Source: Lentibacillus juripiscarius JCM 12147
Lineage (GTDB): Bacteria > Bacillota > Bacilli > Bacillales_D > Amphibacillaceae
Length of the DNA: 9,470 nucleotides
Assembly: GCA_001311805.1 (NCBI GenBank)
Contig: BBCA01000082.1
Span: 1-9,470, forward strand
Direction: 5' to 3'
The notes beneath the pieces are model-generated. The model searched no databases and was not told where the DNA came from. It worked only from the letters and a program-made list of their open reading frames with translations. The translations under genes and the position numbers were made by a program. Below, piece by piece: positions 6,150 to 9,470 of this stretch; within the stretch, counting starts at the first letter, position 1; each line of letters begins with the position of its first letter.

Positions 6150-7015
6150 ATGCCGGAATATATGGTCATTGTGGTAAGGTCACTGTTTACGTTTTTTTTT
6201 TCATCCTATTAATGGCAAGGCTCATGGGTAAAAAACAAATCGCCCAACTGACGTTTTTGATTATATTACCGGAATAACAATAGGGAATATGGCCTCAGCA
6301 ATGGCTATCAACGCTTCACTCCAGCCAATCGATGCTATTATTGGGGTGAGTATATTTGTCGTTCTGACTATACTGATTGCACGAGGAGCAGTTGGATCCA
6401 TGAAATTCAGGAAACTGGTTGAAGGAAGTCCGACGATCCTGATAAGGAATGGCAATATACTGGAAAAGAACCTGTCAAAAGTAAACATGTCATTTGATGA
6501 TCTTATGATGGGCTTACGGAATAAAAATGCATTTAAACTGGATGATGTTGAAACAGCAGTACTGGAAACAAGCGGAAAAAATAACTGTCATGAAGAAAAC
6601 AGAAAATACGCCCCTGACGCCAAAAGATATCCAGCTGCCAGTGGAATCCGAACATACGCCATCACTTGTCATTGTTGATGGAAGTGTACTAACAACACGC
6701 CTAAGGTACCTTGGTTATTCGGAAGAATGGCTTCACGGTGAGGTTATGAAGCAGGGGGCTAGCCATTTTAAGGATGTCTATTTGGCTCAAATTGATTCCA
6801 AGGGCAATGTTTATGTTGATTTATACGATGAAGGGCGAAAAACAGAGCAAGTGAAGCAAAAACCGCTCCTTTCCGCACAACTGCGAAAAATACAGGCTGA
6901 TATGGAAAGCTTTGCGATTCAGACAGACAATCAGGCCGCGAAGCAAATGTATTATAGCCAATCAAGAGAGCTCCAGAATCTTATAGACCAAATTAATCCA
7001 TACCTTAAAGAATGA
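6150..7015 (+). CDS. 2Duf-type spore membrane protein: DUF421 + DUF1657 fusion (three frameshifts)
   Basis: Starts at ATG 6150 after TGAGGG (6138-6143); begins MPEYMVIVVRSLFT. With three runs corrected the protein has about 288 residues. Three N-terminal helices are followed by the DUF421 core: RKLVEGSPTILIRNGNIL, FDDLMMGLRNKNAFKLDDVE, LETSGKITVMKK, and later HTPSLVIVDGSVLTTRLR and EEWLHGEVMKQGA. The C-terminal ~50 residues (LLSAQLRKIQADMESFAIQ ... QMYYSQSRELQNLIDQ) form a DUF1657-like helical hairpin. A DUF421-DUF1657 protein ('2Duf') is encoded in the spoVA2mob operon and raises spore wet-heat resistance, presumably in the spore inner membrane. No spoVA genes are in this window. Breaks lie at 6192-6201, 6254-6258 and 6576-6581. 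Confidence 0.87.
6192..6581. other. Three probable homopolymer frameshifts in the 2Duf-like gene
   Basis: T run of ten at 6192-6201 (eleven, or eight, keeps the frame), T run at 6254-6258 (one more gives QLTFFDYITG), and A run at 6576-6581 (one fewer gives SGKITVMKK). The protein on either side of each is conserved. Confidence 0.72.
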
Positions 7016-7190
7016 GTTTTTAAACCGTTCCGCTTTGCGTAAATTAAAGTACCAATGATTGAAAGGGTTACAATATGATGGAAACAGCGTTAAGGTTGAC
7101 GAAAGGGGGAAGTGAAACCAAGGGGAAATGGATTAACGATTTTATTTGACAAAAGCTTGTTTAGCAACGGGCAGTGTTATTAAAATAAGA
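7016..7190. other. Intergenic stretch after the 2Duf-like gene
   Basis: Only a 24-codon open frame (ATG 7075 to TGA 7149, MMETALRLTKGG...) with a weak AAAGGG site is present; I cannot support it as a gene. Nothing else is evident before the terminator at 7191. Confidence 0.4.
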
Positions 7191-7230
7191 AAGAGAACAG
7201 ATGGAATGTCAGGATTCCTGTTCTCTTTAT
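7191..7230. terminator. Bidirectional terminator between the 2Duf-like and DUF3231 genes
   Basis: A perfect 10-bp stem AAGAGAACAG (7191-7200) / CTGTTCTCTT (7218-7227) with a 17-base loop and a short T tract. It lies just past the stop of the minus-strand gene and downstream of the plus-strand gene. Confidence 0.8.
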
Positions 7231-7235
7231 TGTTC

Positions 7236-7748
7236 TTATCTATCTTCTGTTTTGCTATAGTGTAATGGGGGAGAAACCAACCAGCCTTTTTCTTTGGTAA
7301 GTCTCAGAACTTTTGCACCGAGTGATGCCTTTTGTGTATGGAATTGTCCAAACATCATGGCAATGTCCTCCCGGGTTGATTGGCCAATCATCTTACTGCA
7401 TGAAACTAATCCTGCAGCAATTTCTGTACCCAAGGCTGCGGCTATTTCCTGGTCTTGAAAACGTGCCCCTGCTGGTATATCTTCCAGAGCAGCCTTCGGA
7501 CGTTCTGGGGGTGTCGGTGGAAGACCAACTCCATTGTCTTTTAACAGGGTTTCAATTTGCTTTATTTCCTGCTGTGAAGCATGGATAGCTTCTTCGATCA
7601 ATTTTCGCAGGTCTTCATCACCCGCATGATTCAAATGTGTTTGGTTACCCGCAACTAACCCTTTAGCAGCAGTTAGAAAAGCCCACACTCCGTACACTTC
7701 TCCGTAATGCAGTGGTTCATCTTTAGGATTTCCGCTTAAAATTCCCAT
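7236..7748 (-). CDS. DUF3231-family protein (single-domain, CotF/ferritin-like helical fold)
   Basis: A 170-residue protein starting MGILSGNPKDEPLHYGEVYG at 7748, with AAAGGAGGA (7764-7756) 7 bases upstream; the in-frame ATG at 7829 would add an atypical charged leader. Family features: the N-terminal HYGEVYGVWAFL segment, NHAGDEDLRKLIEEAI, then IETLLKDNGVGLPPTPPERP, and the C-terminal GLVSCSKMIGQSTREDIAMM and FHTQKASLGAKVLRLTKEKG. DUF3231 proteins occur as one-domain (~170) and two-domain (~330) forms, are related to spore-coat CotF-like helical bundles, and have no proven biochemical role. The gene lies downstream of the small gene at 7893-8099 on the same strand, 144 bases apart. Confidence 0.85.
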   Translation of the reverse strand: MGILSGNPKDEPLHYGEVYGVWAFLTAAKGLVAGNQTHLNHAGDEDLRKLIEEAIHASQQEIKQIETLLKDNGVGLPPTPPERPKAALEDIPAGARFQDQEIAAALGTEIAAGLVSCSKMIGQSTREDIAMMFGQFHTQKASLGAKVLRLTKEKGWLVSPPLHYSKTEDR

Positions 7749-7892
7749 TTTTAAGTCCTCCTTTTGAATTCTTGTAATCGCACTGTCTTTCCAACTATTA
7801 GGCTCCCCTCCTTTTGTCCGTTCATTCATGAAAGGCAGGCGTTAAACAAAATTTTCATTAAGTCCGAAAGCCTGTCGAAAGAGCTCTCTCCT

Positions 7893-8099
7893 CTATACCG
7901 TCGTGGATGTCGTATTCCTGTAATGTGCCAACAATTCGTTTTCCTGAAATTTTTCCTCATCAAATTCAATCTTTAATTCACCGTCATCCGTATCAGCTAA
8001 GACGCGTTCAATCCCATCCAGCTGATGCAGGGCTTGTTCGATTTGTTGAATGGGTTCTCCGGATGTAGCTTCGTTAGCGTAAATGGTTATTTCAGCCAT
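7893..8099 (-). CDS. Small HMA-fold-like protein lacking the CxxC metal site
   Basis: A 68-residue protein, MAEITIYANEATSGEPIQQI... from ATG 8099. The ATG at 8105 is only 2 bases from the AAGGAG site, so the second ATG, with 8-base spacing, is preferred. Predicted order beta (EITIYA), helix (EPIQQIEQALHQLDGI), beta (RVLADTD), beta (GELKIEFD), helix (EKFQENELLAHY) matches the beta-alpha-beta-beta-alpha core of heavy-metal-associated domains, but no CxxC or other Cys is present, so metal binding in the usual way is excluded. I do not know the family name. The left end of the candidate MITE begins 24 bases upstream and may have replaced the original promoter region. Confidence 0.65.
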   Translation of the reverse strand: MAEITIYANEATSGEPIQQIEQALHQLDGIERVLADTDDGELKIEFDEEKFQENELLAHYRNTTSTTV

Positions 8100-8122
8100 A
8101 GTCATTACTCCTTTTTAAACAG

Positions 8123-8391
8123 GTTTGAATGAATTTCATAATCACCTTTTTGTTTAATATACGAACTTATAACTGAAAATACACTTAATTATTCGTGCTC
8201 CACCTTAGAAGATTGGAACGGAAGACGGACGACTCCTGCGGGATAAGAGGCCTAGATGAGACCCCGCAAGGCGTTAGCCTGAGAAGGCTCATCAGCCGCC
8301 CGCGGAAAGCGTCCGTCTGAAGTGGAAATCAAACGCAACCTAATCGTTCGTATTTTAAAGATAGATATTGAATTATGAAATTCATTCGTTT
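8123..8391. mobile_element. Candidate MITE: 16-bp terminal inverted repeats with GTTT direct repeats
   Basis: GAATGAATTTCATAAT at 8127-8142 is repeated exactly, inverted, at 8372-8387. GTTT lies directly outside both ends (8123-8126 and 8388-8391), like a 4-bp target duplication. Further inside, ATACGAAC (8159-8166) pairs with GTTCGTAT (8346-8353), then CCACCTTAGA (8201-8210) with TCTGAAGTGG (8316-8325), then the GC-rich core. The 261-bp unit has no gene and is symmetric throughout, as expected of a non-autonomous element that folds into a long hairpin. Confidence 0.6.
8215..8333. repeat. GC-rich structured palindrome of the type dispersed in Bacillaceae genomes
   Basis: The outer stem AGACGGACG (8223-8231) / CGTCCGTCT (8310-8318) encloses a TGCGGG/CCCGCA hairpin and an AGCC/GGCT hairpin, with CCCGCGGAAAGCGTCCGTCTG at the right. 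I recall this ACTCCTGCGGG...CCCGCGGAAAGCGTCC pattern as a common intergenic repeat of Bacillus-related genomes. Its GC content is well above its AT-rich surroundings. Confidence 0.65.
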
Positions 8392-8439
8392 AACTAATAT
8401 TTTTGTTTCATTCATGAGTAGATAAGCGCGAATAGGCAT

Positions 8440-8542
8440 AAGGAGGGTGTGACTTGTCCACTCTAGGAGCGACGATGATTCTGGAGGAACTCTTCCTGCT
8501 GAAGTGTGGACTGTATTAATAGGAGGCGCTTCAAGGTTTTGA
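8440..8542 (+). other. Degenerate coding remnant with an intact ribosome binding site
   Basis: AAGGAGGGTG (8440-8449) precedes TTG 8454, but the frame ends after 21 codons (MSTLGATMILEELFLLKCGLY). A neighbouring frame continues with LPAEVWTVLIGGASRF, as if one frameshift had split a gene. It may be the start of a decayed gene, perhaps the front of the broken 2Duf copy after rearrangement; I do not recognise it. Confidence 0.35.
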
Positions 8543-8866
8543 AATGGGATTGTTTTTATTCCCGAGTCATTCTATCCTGGGGTGGCCGTGGAATGGTTTC
8601 ACGGTGAGGTTATGAAACAGGGGGCTAATCATTTTGGCTCAAATCGATTCCAAGGCATTGTTTGTGTTGATTGTCATGATGAAGGGCGAAAAAGAGAGCA
8701 AGTAAAACTAAAAACGCTTCTTTCTGCACAACTGCGCAAGGTACAGGCTGATATGGAAAGCTTTGCAATCCAGGCAGACGATCGAGCCGTTAAGCAAATG
8801 TATTATAACCAGTCAAAAGAACTCCAGAAATTCATTAATACTATTAACCCGTATCTTACGGAATGA
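8543..8866 (+). pseudogene. Truncated copy of the 2Duf C-terminus (end of DUF421 plus DUF1657)
   Basis: From about residue WFHGEVMKQGA onward this frame matches the 2Duf-like gene at 6726-7015 closely (EGRKREQVKLKTLLSAQLRK, QADMESFAIQADDRAVKQMY, INPYLTE). Upstream of 8582 similarity fades. Relative to the full gene, 14 bases are missing between two ATTT microrepeats near 8634 and one more base about 20 bases later, together 15 bases, so the frame is regained with 5 residues lost. No N-terminal membrane helices remain and no ribosome site fits the GTG at 8582. This is most likely the remnant of a tandem paralogue; expression as a free DUF1657-like peptide is a less likely alternative. Confidence 0.75.
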
Positions 8867-8976
8867 GTTATAGGGTAGGACTGGTGATCAGTGCCCCGAA
8901 TTGCAGGTGGACGAACGGGAGTCGGACAGGAAATAATTTCATTCTAGCTAAACTAAAAAAAAACTTTTAAATGTAA
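8867..8976. other. Intergenic stretch before the rrn promoters
   Basis: No gene seen. AT-rich, with an A-rich tract at 8952-8963 just ahead of the first promoter, which could act as an UP-like element. Confidence 0.35.
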
Positions 8977-9005
8977 TTGACTTTTTCACCTGTGACCTGT
9001 ATTAT
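8977..9005 (+). promoter_or_regulatory. First (most upstream) rrn promoter candidate
   Basis: TTGACT (8977-8982), 17-base spacer, TATTAT (9000-9005). An A-rich tract precedes it. Confidence 0.6.
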
Positions 9006-9140
9006 AAATCTTGCTGCTTCAAAAGAGCACTTCTGAAAACAATCAGTTTTGCGCTTCCGGCAGGCATTATCATGAACAACAGCGAACACACATGTTGTTT
9101 TTGCAGCTAAGTTAAGCTTGGATATTTCTTAAAAAAAGTA

Positions 9141-9169
9141 TTGACCTTAATTACTGCAAATGATATATT
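9141..9169 (+). promoter_or_regulatory. rrn promoter P1
   Basis: TTGACC (9141-9146), 17-base spacer, TATATT (9164-9169), with an extended -10 TGA and a run of seven A just upstream (9132-9138). Confidence 0.75.
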
Positions 9170-9234
9170 AATAAAGTCGCTTTGTCAGCGGAACAAAACC
9201 TTATAAATAAGAAAACAATTCAACGACGCAATTG

Positions 9235-9263
9235 TTGACGCTAGGTTGATTGTTTGCTATAAT
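9235..9263 (+). promoter_or_regulatory. rrn promoter P2
   Basis: TTGACG (9235-9240), 17-base spacer, TATAAT (9258-9263): near-consensus sigma-A promoter, about 94 bases after P1, the tandem spacing usual for Bacillus rRNA operons. Confidence 0.85.
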
Positions 9264-9269
9264 GGAAAA

Positions 9270-9470
9270 GTTGACTCAAAAAAGTCATTCGTGATTCGCT
9301 CTTTGAAAACTGAACAAAACAGCCAGTATGACAAAACAGATGTCAAAGATTGGAAGTTAGATGCTTTAGCATCCGACAATAATTCCAGCCCCGCGATGTC
9401 AAATTGCAAGCTGAGATAATAGATGAAACCGATCGGTGTCGGTTCATCGCGACGGATCTGAGAAGTGGAC
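9270..9470 (+). other. rRNA operon leader (5' external spacer); 16S starts beyond the window
   Basis: Contains the boxA-like GCTCTTTGAAAACT at 9298-9311 followed by GAACAAAAC, as in Bacillaceae rrn leaders and the antitermination signal of rRNA transcription. Hairpins follow at 9360-9373 (GATGC/GCATC) and 9422-9448 (GATGAA-CCGA/TCGGTTCATC), likely part of the pre-16S processing stem. No GAGTTTGATCCTGG 16S start is present, so the gene itself lies to the right. Confidence 0.8.

Noticed and set aside
7075..7149. 24-codon open frame MMETALRLTKGG...
   Set aside because: Weak ribosome site, very short, no recognised family; not supportable as a gene.
9270..9470. Start of 16S rRNA inside the window
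   Set aside because: The conserved 16S 5' sequence (GAGTTTGATC) is not present; only leader sequence is seen.
1..9470. CRISPR arrays, tRNA genes, transposase genes, phage genes
   Set aside because: No regularly spaced direct repeats, no cloverleaf with a recognisable TTCGA arm, and no transposase or phage protein found in any frame by eye.

Overview
The window looks like a chromosomal segment of an endospore-forming Bacillaceae bacterium, perhaps of the Virgibacillus/Lentibacillus/Oceanobacillus type. Support comes from AAGGAGG-type ribosome binding sites, a CzrA/CzcD metal-resistance pair, several spore-associated families (DUF421/YetF, DUF1657, DUF4363, DUF3231), and an rRNA operon promoter/leader with the Bacillus-type CTCTTTGAAAACTGAAC box. 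The genus is a guess; the family is fairly secure.

Layout. 1-440 (-): 5' part of a MATE-type efflux pump. 642-917 (+): small Gln-rich coiled-coil protein with a terminator. 1143-1715 (+): SAM-dependent methyltransferase. 1716-2004: no gene, repeat-like sequence. 2005-2400 (-): exported or anchored protein with a lost lipobox cysteine. 2601-3226 (+): YdjM/DUF457-type membrane metal-dependent hydrolase. 3300-4693 (+): promoter/operator, czrA and czcD, a zinc/cobalt-responsive efflux operon. 4774-6057 (-): a three-gene unit (DUF4363 lipoprotein, small acidic protein, YetF-like DUF421 protein). Diverging from it, 6150-7015 (+): a DUF421+DUF1657 fusion of the '2Duf' type known from the spoVA2mob spore heat-resistance operon. 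7236-8099 (-): a DUF3231 protein and a small HMA-fold-like protein. 8123-8391: a candidate MITE with 16-bp terminal inverted repeats and 4-bp GTTT direct repeats, carrying a GC-rich Bacillaceae-type palindrome. 8543-8866 (+): a decayed second copy of the 2Duf C-terminus. 8977-9470: three tandem sigma-A-type promoters and the leader of an rRNA operon whose 16S gene lies beyond the window.

How the genes may work together. czrA and czcD form a classical self-contained regulator/efflux operon. The DUF421/DUF4363/2Duf/DUF3231 block is probably expressed in the spore or forespore and concerned with the spore inner membrane or coat; this is inferred from family knowledge.

Data quality. Five genes (MATE, hydrolase, czcD, yetF-like, 2Duf-like) carry nine single-base indels, eight in runs of 4-10 identical bases and one in a TT. 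Protein conservation is undisturbed on both sides, so these look like homopolymer sequencing errors rather than pseudogenes. I annotate those genes as single CDSs and give each break.
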